Below are positions 22,645 through 30,169 of a DNA stretch of 60,690 bases, piece by piece. The notes under the pieces are model-generated. The model searched no databases. It was not told the origin of the DNA and saw nothing but the letters and a program-made list of their open reading frames with translations. Position numbers and translations under genes: made by a program. The DNA lies in contig NZ_JBQCEE010000306.1 in the NCBI RefSeq assembly GCF_051960575.1, positions 1 through 60,690 of the forward strand, read 5' to 3'. The DNA comes from JBQCEE01 sp051960575 (GTDB taxonomy: Bacteria > Actinomycetota > Actinomycetes > Mycobacteriales > Jatrophihabitantaceae). Each line of letters opens with the position of its first letter. Position 1 is the first letter of the stretch.

Positions 22645-24450
22645 GTGCGTCGTCGCGCTGCGTTGTCCGGCGCGGTCGTCGCCACCGCCGCCGTGCTCGC
22701 GTCCCTGTCCGCCGTCGTCACGGGCCCCGCGTCGGCGTCGACGCCGCTGCGCACCGTCTGGCGCGAGCAGGCGGCGTGCCGTCCGGCCGTGTCCGGCGCC
22801 GCCACCTGCCACGCCATCGCGCTCGTGCCGCACCGCGTCGCCGCCACGGCGAAGCTGGCGACGACCGACGTCGCCGCCCCGCCGGCGGCCGCGCTGCCCA
22901 GCGCCCTGCGCGGCCCGGCCGGCGGGTACACGCCGGCGGCGCTGGCGAAGGCCTACAACTTCAATCCGCGCACCGCCGCGAGCGCCGGGCAGGTGATCGC
23001 CATCGTCGACGCGTGCTACGACCCGACGATCGCCACCGATCTCAACACGTTCGACGCGCAGTACGGCCTGCCCGCCGAGACCGACGACACCTTCCGCGTC
23101 GTGCACACGGCGTCCGGCGCCGACCAGTGCGAGCAGCCGGACCAGGACGGTTGGGCGGTCGAGACGTCGCTCGACGTGCAGGCCGTCCGGGGCATCTGCC
23201 AGCGCTGCCGGATCGTGCTCTTCGAGGCCCCCAGCGCGTGGCTCCCCGACCTGGCTCGCGCGGTCGACCGCGCCGCCGCCTACCGCTGGGTGATCGGCGG
23301 CCGGAAGGTCGCCCCCACGGCGATCTCGAACAGCTACGGCGCCGCCGAGAATGCCATGCTGCCGGCCGGCTACGCGCGACACTACAACCACCCCGGCATC
23401 GCGGTGATCGCGGCGAACGGCGACGACGGCTGGTACGGCTGGGACACCATCAACGGCGGGGATCAGCCCGAATCGGCCTCGGAGGTGCCCGCGTCGTTGT
23501 CGACGGTCGTCGCCGTCGGCGGCACGAAGCTGACGCTCACAAAGACGGGTGCCCGGGCGGCCGAGACGGTGTGGAATGAGAACGGCAACTCAGATTCAAA
23601 CGGCATAAACGGACCGCAGGGCGCGACGGGTGGGGGCTGCAGCCACCTGCACGGCGCGGCCGGCTGGCAGCGCAGCGTGGCGACCTACGTCTTCACCCGC
23701 TGCGGGACGAAGAAGAACTCGACCGACATCGCCGCCATCGCCGACCCCCGCACCGGCTACGACATCCGCGTCAGCACCAGCGACCCGCAGCAGAAGCCGT
23801 GGATCACGGTCGGTGGCACCTCGCTGGCCGCCCCGGTGATCGCCGCGCTCTGGGGACTCGCCGGTGGCACGGCCGGCGTGCCGAACCCGGCGCTGACGCT
23901 CTACGGCAACTACAAGAGCCGGCCCCGCTCGCTCTACGACGTGACCCGCGGCGGCAACGCCCTCTGCGGGTCCGCGACGATCAGCAGCTGCGCGCGCGAC
24001 TGGGACGGCAACCCCAACGCCCAGGCCGCAGCGGTCGCGGGGAAGGGCACGGTCGTCGACTGTGCGTTCGCGCGCACCGGCACCACCACCTACCCGACCA
24101 CCTCGGAGTGCCGCGCCCGGAAGGGCTACGACGGCCCGAGCGGTGTCGGCACGCCCACCGGGTTGCAGGTGTTCCGCGCGCTGTCGCCGACCGCCGTCGT
24201 GGGCGGCCCGCACCGCGTCACCCACCGCACGCGGGTGACCTTCACCGGGGCGTCGTCGATCGACCCGTTCCCGGGCGGCCGCATCGTGCGTTGGACGTGG
24301 TCGTGGAGCAACGGCTCGCCGACGACGGTGCGCACCCCGACGACGCAGCACGTCTTCTTCCGCAAGGGGACGTTCATCGTGCGGCTCCAGGTCACCGACA
24401 GCTACGGACGCACCAGCGCCTCGACGCCGTACCGGGTGGTCGTGGGCTGA
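22645..24450 (+). CDS. Secreted S53-type (sedolisin-like) serine peptidase with PKD domain
   Basis: A 601-residue protein with a Sec signal peptide ending near ASASTPLR. Residues ~95-500 form a sedolisin-type catalytic domain: GYTPAALAKAYNF, GQVIAIVDACYDPTI, the Glu/Asp pair in WAVETSLDVQAV, the oxyanion Asp in AANGDDGWYG, and the nucleophile in TVGGTSLAAPV. A short pro-part seems to precede it. The C-terminus is a PKD-like domain (VTFTGASSIDPFPGGRIVRWTWSWSNG). GTG 22645 follows GAGAGG. A small patch near 23584-23610 uses rare A/T-ending codons (Asn-Ser-Asp-Ser-Asn-Gly-Ile-Asn-Gly), unlike the rest of the gene. Probably an acid-active exo- or endopeptidase. Confidence 0.88.
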   Translation: MRRRAALSGAVVATAAVLASLSAVVTGPASASTPLRTVWREQAACRPAVSGAATCHAIALVPHRVAATAKLATTDVAAPPAAALPSALRGPAGGYTPAALAKAYNFNPRTAASAGQVIAIVDACYDPTIATDLNTFDAQYGLPAETDDTFRVVHTASGADQCEQPDQDGWAVETSLDVQAVRGICQRCRIVLFEAPSAWLPDLARAVDRAAAYRWVIGGRKVAPTAISNSYGAAENAMLPAGYARHYNHPGIAVIAANGDDGWYGWDTINGGDQPESASEVPASLSTVVAVGGTKLTLTKTGARAAETVWNENGNSDSNGINGPQGATGGGCSHLHGAAGWQRSVATYVFTRCGTKKNSTDIAAIADPRTGYDIRVSTSDPQQKPWITVGGTSLAAPVIAALWGLAGGTAGVPNPALTLYGNYKSRPRSLYDVTRGGNALCGSATISSCARDWDGNPNAQAAAVAGKGTVVDCAFARTGTTTYPTTSECRARKGYDGPSGVGTPTGLQVFRALSPTAVVGGPHRVTHRTRVTFTGASSIDPFPGGRIVRWTWSWSNGSPTTVRTPTTQHVFFRKGTFIVRLQVTDSYGRTSASTPYRVVVG

Positions 24451-24490
24451 CGCCGCTGGTGGCGCCCGCTTGACGGCGCGCGTCCAGAAG

Positions 24491-24506
24491 TCGAACATGT
24501 GTTCGT
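24491..24506 (+). promoter_or_regulatory. LexA (SOS) box covering the dinB start
   Basis: TCGAACATGTGTTCGT matches the actinobacterial SOS box TCGAAC-N4-GTTCGA at 11 of 12 fixed positions. The GTG start codon of dinB (24499) lies inside the box. LexA would thus block transcription at, or just before, the first codon, and the mRNA may be nearly leaderless. Confidence 0.85.
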
Positions 24507-25686
24507 GAGCGGTGCGACGATCCTGCATGCGGATCTCGACTCGTTCTACGCCTCGGTCGAGCAGCGCGACGACCCGCGGCTGCGCGGGCGGCCCGTGCTC
24601 GTCGGCGGCGGGGTGGTGCTCGCCGCGAGCTACGAGGCCAAGGCGTTCGGCGTGCGCACCGCCATGAGCGGACGCCAGGCGCTCGCCCTCTGCCCGCAGG
24701 CGATCACGGTGCAACCCCGGTTCGACGCGTACGTGACGGCCAGTCGTGCCGTGTTCGACGTCTTCCGGGCGACGACGCCGCTCGTCGAGGGGATGTCGAT
24801 CGACGAGGCGTTCCTGGACGTCGGGGGGCTGGCGAAGGTGTCGGGCACGCCCGTCGAGATCGCCGTGCGGCTGCGCCGGGAGGTACGCGACCAGGTCGGC
24901 CTGCCGATCACCGTCGGCATCGCCCGCACGAAGTTCCTCGCCAAGGTCGCCAGCGCCTCGGCCAAGCCCGACGGCCTGCTGCTCGTGCCGCCGGAGGGCG
25001 AGGCGCACTTCCTGCACCCGCTGCCCGTGCGGCGCCTCTGGGGTGTCGGGGCGGTGACGGCCGAGAAGCTGCACCGCCACGGCATCCGCACCGTCGCCGA
25101 ACTCGCCGCCCTGGACGAGGCGACGCTGAGCGCGATGCTCGGGCCGGCGGCCGGGCGGCACCTGCTCGCCCTCGCGCAACTGCGCGACCCCCGCCCGGTC
25201 ACCGTCGGCCGGCGCCGCCGTTCGGTCGGCGCCCAACGAGCCCTCGGGCACGGACGGTGGTCGGACGAACACCTCGACACCGCGCTGCTCGGTCTCGTCG
25301 AGCGGGTGACGCGGCGGATGCGGAGGGCCGAGCGGCGCGGGCGCACGGTGACGCTGCGCCTGCGCTTCGACGACTTCTCGCGCGCGACCCGGTCGCACAC
25401 CCTGGCCGCGGCGACGAGCGAGACGGCGCTCGTGCTCGGCGCGGCACGGCAGCTGTTGCGTGACGCGCGGCCGCTCGTGCGCGAACGCGGTGTCACGCTG
25501 ATCGGCGTCGCGGTCGCGAACCTCGACAGCGACAGCGAGCAGCTCGAGCTGCCCTTCGGCCGGGCCGGGTCGGTGCTCGACGACGCCCTCGACGACGTGC
25601 GCGAGCGGTTCGGCAGCGCCTCGATCGGCCCGGCCGTGCTGCTGGGCCGCGACCCGAGCGAGACGGTGCCGATGCTGCCGGACTGA
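24499..25686 (+). CDS. dinB: DNA polymerase IV (Y-family, DinB)
   Basis: A 395-residue Y-family polymerase. HADLDSFYASVEQRDDPRLRGRPVLVGG and YEAKAFGVRTAMSGRQAL begin the palm and fingers. MSIDEAFLDVGG carries the catalytic acids, and PITVGIARTKFLAKVASASAKPDGL and RLWGVGAVTAEKLHRHGI (HhH in the thumb) follow. The C-terminal QLELPFG-like segment may be a beta-clamp motif. The SOS box at 24491-24506 shows DNA-damage control. Start is GTG 24499; a second in-frame GTG at 24505 is possible. Confidence 0.95.
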   Translation: MFVSGATILHADLDSFYASVEQRDDPRLRGRPVLVGGGVVLAASYEAKAFGVRTAMSGRQALALCPQAITVQPRFDAYVTASRAVFDVFRATTPLVEGMSIDEAFLDVGGLAKVSGTPVEIAVRLRREVRDQVGLPITVGIARTKFLAKVASASAKPDGLLLVPPEGEAHFLHPLPVRRLWGVGAVTAEKLHRHGIRTVAELAALDEATLSAMLGPAAGRHLLALAQLRDPRPVTVGRRRRSVGAQRALGHGRWSDEHLDTALLGLVERVTRRMRRAERRGRTVTLRLRFDDFSRATRSHTLAAATSETALVLGAARQLLRDARPLVRERGVTLIGVAVANLDSDSEQLELPFGRAGSVLDDALDDVRERFGSASIGPAVLLGRDPSETVPMLPD

Positions 25687-25710
25687 TCCCGGTCCGCGGC
25701 CCGTGCCGGG

Positions 25711-26061
25711 TCAGAACGAGACGCGGGCGTAGCCGTCCAGGATCTGCTTGATCTTCTCGTCGTCGCGGTCGGCCGCCGGGATCAGCACCTCGGCCACGAT
25801 GTCGGTCAGCTCGGCGACGCGCTGCTGCAGCCGGCGCGACTCCTGGATCTCGCGTTCGAGTTCGGCGACCCGGCCGCGCAGGCCGTCGATCTCGTCCCGC
25901 TGCCGGTCGAGCCGCTCGCGCTGCCGGTCGAGCCGGTCGGCCTGCCGGTCGAGCCGCTCGGTCAGCCCCCGCACGGCGGCCGCCGAGTCGATGACGCTCG
26001 GCGCGACGGCGCGGGCGACGCGGCGCCCGCCGGCCTGCAACCTGCTGCTCAGCGCTGCCAT
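25711..26061 (-). CDS. Small coiled-coil protein
   Basis: A 116-residue protein. Its middle is a coiled coil with three RLDRQ-type heptad repeats (ERLDRQADRLDRQRERLDRQ), encoded by an imperfect 21-bp DNA repeat around 25890-25965, followed by LRGRVAELEREIQESRRLQQRVAEL. The C-terminus ends EKIKQILDGYARVSF. No family is recognised. ATG 26061 overlaps the end of the LicD-methyltransferase gene by 13 bases, so the two are probably co-translated and may work together. Confidence 0.75.
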   Translation of the reverse strand: MAALSSRLQAGGRRVARAVAPSVIDSAAAVRGLTERLDRQADRLDRQRERLDRQRDEIDGLRGRVAELEREIQESRRLQQRVAELTDIVAEVLIPAADRDDEKIKQILDGYARVSF

Positions 26062-27635
26062 GTCGCCACCATCCGGCACACCAGCGGGTCCTCGTTCTTG
26101 TACACGGCCATCCCGTAGCCCTCCTCGTGGTACTCCACCGAGCCCCCACGTCGTTCGATCTCGGCGCCGACCTCGTCCGGCGTCAGATAGGTGCGGAAGT
26201 GCTTGCCGAACTCGTAGGTCAGATTGCGGTCGTCACCCGTCCGGAACTCCAGGTAGAGCCGCCCACGCCGACGCAACGCCATGTTCGCGACCTGCCACAG
26301 CGCGTCGCGTCCGCGCGCGTTCAGGGCATGGATCAGGAAGCGGCCGTAGATGTCGAGCGGACCGTCGACGTGCGCGAGCCGGGCGCCCATGGCGAGCACC
26401 TGGCGGCTGTCGTACAGGTTGAACACCTCGAACCTGGTGTCGAGCCCGCGCGCCGCGGCCTCGCCGCGACCGATGTCGACCGCGGGTGGCGCGTAATCGA
26501 GGCCGGTCACCGTGTAGGCCTGGGTGCTCAGCCAGAGCGAGTCGCGGCCGGTGCCGCAGCCGACGTCCACGAGCTCCCCGTGGGTGTCCGACCGGTCGGC
26601 GACCCAGCGGGCGAAGGCCGACGGTTCCGTCGGCACCCGCCGGCCGCCGGGGCCCTCGTAGAAGGGGAGCCAGTGCTCGCGGTTCGCGATCGCGTTGCGG
26701 AACCAGCCGTCCATGCGCCGATCGACCGCACGCGGCACCGCGTACTTGAACGACGGGTCGGGGACGCGCCAGTTCGGCCCGTAGGTCGCCTCGAGCAGCG
26801 ACTCGGGGTCGGCGGGCGCCGGCAGTCGACGCCCCTCGAGCACGACCTCACCGAGCGGCTCGATCCGCACCTTGTACGGCTCGACGGCCACGGTCGGCAT
26901 CACGTACAGCATGCCGTCGGTGACGTAGGCGCCGAAGATGTCGATCCAGCGCGCGGTCGACCGCACGCCGGGCGCGAGCACCTTGAAGTCGTTGGCCGAG
27001 AAGCGCCACGACTTCCAGCCGGCGCGCAGAAACGTGCGCTCGAGCCGGAACGACTCACGGGCGATGTCGGCCGGCACGGTGTGGCGGCTGAGGTAGGAGA
27101 CGTCGAGGTCGACGTCGTGCCCGATGAGCCGCCCGTCACGCACCGCCCCGAGCAGGCCGCCGAAGGCGAGGAAGCCGGGGACGCCGCACTCGGTGCGCAG
27201 GAAGTCGAGCACCCGCTCGGTCGCGTCCATGAGGGCGTCGATCTCGCCCTGGTCGCGCTCGGAGAACTCCCTGCCGAGCGCACCCGTCTTGTCGACGGCG
27301 AGCGGGTGGCCCTCGGCGTCGACGAGGCGCACCCGCTGCTCGCCCGCGCCGAGACGGAACTCGCCGTCGATGAGGACGGCGCCGCCGACGTGCTCGCGCA
27401 CCGTGAACGATCCGATCCCCTTGACCCGGTGGGCGAGCGCCCTCGGCCACGGCACGCGGTGGAGGGTGCCCTCCGGCCTGGCGTCCCGGCGCGGGTTGAA
27501 CGACCAGATGCGACGACCGTCGAGCAGCACGTCGAGGGCGACGTCATCGGCGCGGTCGAGCCAGATGCCGTCCGTGCGGACCGTCGGCGAGGTGGGCAAA
27601 CTCGACAAATCCGATGGACGAAGATCTGCCAGCAC
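26049..27635 (-). CDS. LicD-type transferase fused to a SAM-dependent methyltransferase
   Basis: A 528-residue two-domain protein. Residues ~130-320 are LicD-like: ECGVPGFLAFGGLLGAVRDGRLIGHDVDLDVSYL holds the nucleotidyltransferase GG...D-x-D pattern, and LEATYGPNWRVPDPSFKY is the usual end motif. Residues ~350-528 are a class I methyltransferase (GELVDVGCGTGRDSLWL, VTGLDYAPPAVDIG). LicD enzymes move phosphocholine or similar phospho-groups to glycans, so this protein may decorate surface polysaccharide or teichoic-acid-like polymer and methylate it. The N-terminal ~125 residues are a beta-rich region of unknown type. Start is GTG 27635. Confidence 0.85.
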   Translation of the reverse strand: MLADLRPSDLSSLPTSPTVRTDGIWLDRADDVALDVLLDGRRIWSFNPRRDARPEGTLHRVPWPRALAHRVKGIGSFTVREHVGGAVLIDGEFRLGAGEQRVRLVDAEGHPLAVDKTGALGREFSERDQGEIDALMDATERVLDFLRTECGVPGFLAFGGLLGAVRDGRLIGHDVDLDVSYLSRHTVPADIARESFRLERTFLRAGWKSWRFSANDFKVLAPGVRSTARWIDIFGAYVTDGMLYVMPTVAVEPYKVRIEPLGEVVLEGRRLPAPADPESLLEATYGPNWRVPDPSFKYAVPRAVDRRMDGWFRNAIANREHWLPFYEGPGGRRVPTEPSAFARWVADRSDTHGELVDVGCGTGRDSLWLSTQAYTVTGLDYAPPAVDIGRGEAAARGLDTRFEVFNLYDSRQVLAMGARLAHVDGPLDIYGRFLIHALNARGRDALWQVANMALRRRGRLYLEFRTGDDRNLTYEFGKHFRTYLTPDEVGAEIERRGGSVEYHEEGYGMAVYKNEDPLVCRMVATWQR

Positions 27636-27650
27636 GGAGTGAAGCTAGCA

Positions 27651-27780
27651 TGAACGCTTCATCTCCCGTTCAGGTGAGTGTCACTCGCGTGTCGCCCGGC
27701 GGACAGGGCCCGGCATGAAATCGACGGGTATCTCGGCCAGGAATGGCGCCGCCTGTGCCCTGTGCGTTGAATGTCGTTCA
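27651..27780. promoter_or_regulatory. Divergent control region with three short palindromes
   Basis: In the 228-base gap between the divergent LicD and ABC genes there are TGAACGCTTCA (27651-27661), GAGTGTCACTC (27676-27686) and TGAATGTCGTTCA (27768-27780). The first and third share TGAA...TTCA half-sites with 3 and 5 bases between. They may be operator sites. No clear -10/-35 pair was seen. Confidence 0.35.
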
Positions 27781-27863
27781 TGTCCGGTTCGCATGTGCGC
27801 CCCCTGTGCGCCGGAAATCCTCCCTAGCGTCGCTTGTGCCGCGAACGCAGCAAGGGAGACTTC

Positions 27864-28802
27864 ATGGTCGAGAGGCCCACGATCCGGGCACGGGCGATCC
27901 GCAAGGTCTTCGGTGACGTCCTGGCGCTCGACGGGGTCGACCTCGACCTGCCGGCCGGGCAGGTCCACGGCCTCATCGGCCCGAACGGTGCCGGCAAGAC
28001 CACACTGCTCGGCCTGCTGCTCGGCCTCGCGGTGGCCGATGCCGGCGAGCTCGAGGTGCTGGGCAGCCGCATCGACCGGGCGTCGAGCCTTCCCGACGGG
28101 GTGGCCGGTTTCGTCGACGGACCAGGGCTGTACCCATCGCTCACCGCCAGGCGCAACCTCGTCGCCCTCGCCCGGTTGCGCGGGCACGGCGGCGACCGCG
28201 TCGATGACGCGCTCGAGCGGGTCGGGCTCACCGACGTCGCCGACGACCGCGTGCGCGGCTTCTCACTCGGCATGCGGCAGCGGCTCGGCCTCGCCGCCGC
28301 ACTGCTGACCGAGCCGCAGGTGCTGGTGCTCGCCGAACCGGCCAACGGACTCGACCCGGCGGGCGCCCGCCACGTGCCCCGCGTGCTGAGCGCGCTCGCC
28401 GCCGGCGGCGCCACGGTCGTGCTGTCGAGCCATCACATGGACGACCTCGCCGCGCTGTGCAACGAGGTGACCCTGCTGCTGCGCGGACGCGTCGTGTTCA
28501 GCGGCCCCGTCGCCAAACTCGCCGCCGAGACCGACGAGCTCGACCACCGGCTGCGCGCGTCCGACCCCGTCGCGGCACGCACCATCGCCCGGCTGACGCC
28601 GCACGTGCAGCTGCTGCCGGACACCGAACCGCGTAGTGGCGACGACGTGCTGTTCGTGCGTGGCACGGTCGCGGCGCTCGACGACTACGTCCTGCGCCTC
28701 GGGGCCGGTGACGTCGCGGTGCGCGAGCTGAGCCCGGTCGTGCCGCCGCTCGAGGCCGCCTACCTGAAGCTGACCGGTGCCGAGGCAGGAGCATCATCAT
28801 GA
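27864..28802 (+). CDS. ABC transporter ATP-binding protein, Walker B Asp missing
   Basis: A 312-residue ATPase of the drug/antibiotic export type. Walker A is GPNGAGKTT, the signature is FSLGMRQRLGLAAAL, and the switch His is in LSSHHMDD. Walker B reads LVLAEPANGLD instead of LLLDEPTNGLD: codon 28332-28334 is GCC, giving Ala157 in place of the Mg2+-binding Asp; the catalytic Glu next to it is kept. The C-terminal ~90 residues form the extra domain of this subfamily. ATG 27864 follows AGGGAGA. The stop overlaps the permease start (ATGA). ATP hydrolysis may be weakened. Confidence 0.92.
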   Translation: MVERPTIRARAIRKVFGDVLALDGVDLDLPAGQVHGLIGPNGAGKTTLLGLLLGLAVADAGELEVLGSRIDRASSLPDGVAGFVDGPGLYPSLTARRNLVALARLRGHGGDRVDDALERVGLTDVADDRVRGFSLGMRQRLGLAAALLTEPQVLVLAEPANGLDPAGARHVPRVLSALAAGGATVVLSSHHMDDLAALCNEVTLLLRGRVVFSGPVAKLAAETDELDHRLRASDPVAARTIARLTPHVQLLPDTEPRSGDDVLFVRGTVAALDDYVLRLGAGDVAVRELSPVVPPLEAAYLKLTGAEAGASS

Positions 28803-30166
28803 CCGCTGTCATGACCCGGCCGGCGGCCGTGCCGGTGCCGCCCGCACCGACGGTGCACGGGCTGCGCTTCGAGCTGGTCAAGCTGCTCTCGCAATGGCGG
28901 ATCCGCCTCATGCTGCTCGGCTGTTGGGTCGCGCCGGCGCTGCTCGTGGCCGTCGTCAGCGACCAGAGCTCGCTGCCGTCGGACACCGTCTTCGGGCGCT
29001 GGATGGGCCAGAGCGGCTGGGCGGGCCCACTGGTCGTCCTGACGTTCTGCTGCAGCTGGGTGCTGCCGCTGGTCACCTCCCTCGTCGCGGGCGACGTCTT
29101 CGCCGTCGAGGACCGTCTCGGTACCTGGCGGCACCTGCTCGTGGCAGTGCGCTCGCCGCGTCGCATCTTCGTGAGCAAGGCCCTCGCCGCGCTCGTCGTG
29201 ACGCTGGTGCTCACGATCGGGCTCGCGCTGTCGTCGGTCGTCGGCGGGCTCGTCGCGGTCGGCGACCAGCCGCTCGTCGGGTTGAGCGGGCAGTCGATCG
29301 CCTCGGGGGACGCGGCGGTCGCCGTGCTGCTCGCCTGGGGGATCGCCCTGGTGCCGACGCTCGCGTTCGCCGCCGTCGGCCTGCTCGGCTCGGTGCTGCT
29401 CGGCCGCTCGCCGATGGGGCTGCTCGTGCCGGCGGTGCTCGCGCTCGCGCTGCAACTCGTCCAGATGCTGCCGCTGCCCGTTGCCGTGCGGGTGTCCCTG
29501 CCAAGCTGGGCGTTCCTCGCCTGGCGCGGCCTGTTCACCGAGCCGACGCAGCCGGGCCCGATCGTGCTCGGTGTCGTCGTCAGCGCGCTGTGGGCCGTGG
29601 CCGCGACCGCGCTCGCGTACCGCCTGTTCCTGCGGCGCGACTTCACCGATCTCGCGCAGGACGGTCTCGGGCGTCGCGCGCTTGCGGTCGGCGTCGCGCC
29701 GCTCGCCGCACTGCTGGTCGCGACCGTCGCCGTCATCACGGCGACCACGGACGCGTCCGGCTCGGGCATCGACCGCGGCAAGCTGCAGACCTCGCTCGCC
29801 ACCGCGTACGCCCATCTCTACCGCCTCCAGACCCGCGAGCTGCATCGTCCGGACGTCACCGAGGCGCAGCTGCGCACCTCCGCGACCTGTGACAAGGGTG
29901 GCTCGCTCGTGGCCGCCTCGGCTTCCAGTGGCCCCGGCACCGACTGGCGGTGTGTCGTCGTCTGGCACATCCCCGGCGCCCGCGCCACCGGCTCGGCCAT
30001 CTACCAGCTCGACGTGACCGCCGACGGGCGGTACGTCGCCGACGGTGACGGACCGCAAGAGGTGAACGGCTTCTTCCAGGTCCGCACGTCGACGGGGGAC
30101 GCACCCAACCCCCTGTGGCAGTTCGACGGCTCCGTCGAACTGATCAGCCCCACCTCGAAGGGATGA
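28799..30166 (+). CDS. ABC transporter permease with extracytoplasmic C-terminal domain
   Basis: A 455-residue protein. The first ~290 residues have six to seven hydrophobic segments of an ABC-2-like permease (LMLLGCWVAPALLVAVV, AALVVTLVLTIGLALSSVVGGL, AVAVLLAWGIALVPTLAFAAVGLLGSVL). After one more helix (ALAVGVAPLAALLVATVAVITA) comes a soluble ~130-residue domain with a possible disulfide pair (TCDKGG and WRCVVVW). This outer domain is unusual for such permeases. ATG 28799 overlaps the ATPase stop. It forms an operon with the ATPase and the secreted phosphoesterase that follows. Confidence 0.88.
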   Translation: MTAVMTRPAAVPVPPAPTVHGLRFELVKLLSQWRIRLMLLGCWVAPALLVAVVSDQSSLPSDTVFGRWMGQSGWAGPLVVLTFCCSWVLPLVTSLVAGDVFAVEDRLGTWRHLLVAVRSPRRIFVSKALAALVVTLVLTIGLALSSVVGGLVAVGDQPLVGLSGQSIASGDAAVAVLLAWGIALVPTLAFAAVGLLGSVLLGRSPMGLLVPAVLALALQLVQMLPLPVAVRVSLPSWAFLAWRGLFTEPTQPGPIVLGVVVSALWAVAATALAYRLFLRRDFTDLAQDGLGRRALAVGVAPLAALLVATVAVITATTDASGSGIDRGKLQTSLATAYAHLYRLQTRELHRPDVTEAQLRTSATCDKGGSLVAASASSGPGTDWRCVVVWHIPGARATGSAIYQLDVTADGRYVADGDGPQEVNGFFQVRTSTGDAPNPLWQFDGSVELISPTSKG

Positions 30167-30169
30167 CCC

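Noticed and set aside
25890..25965. CRISPR-like or VNTR repeat
   Set aside because: The 21-bp repeats encode RLDRQ heptads of a coiled coil; no spacers and all units are in frame.
27715..27863. Possible Cys-rich peptide (ALCVECRSCPVRMCAPCAP) upstream of the ABC operon
   Set aside because: The frame does not stop before the ABC gene and runs on as a shadow of it to 28308. No ribosome binding site was seen. Looks like chance in a Cys-codon-rich (TGT/TGC) leader, although a peptide substrate for the transporter would be attractive.
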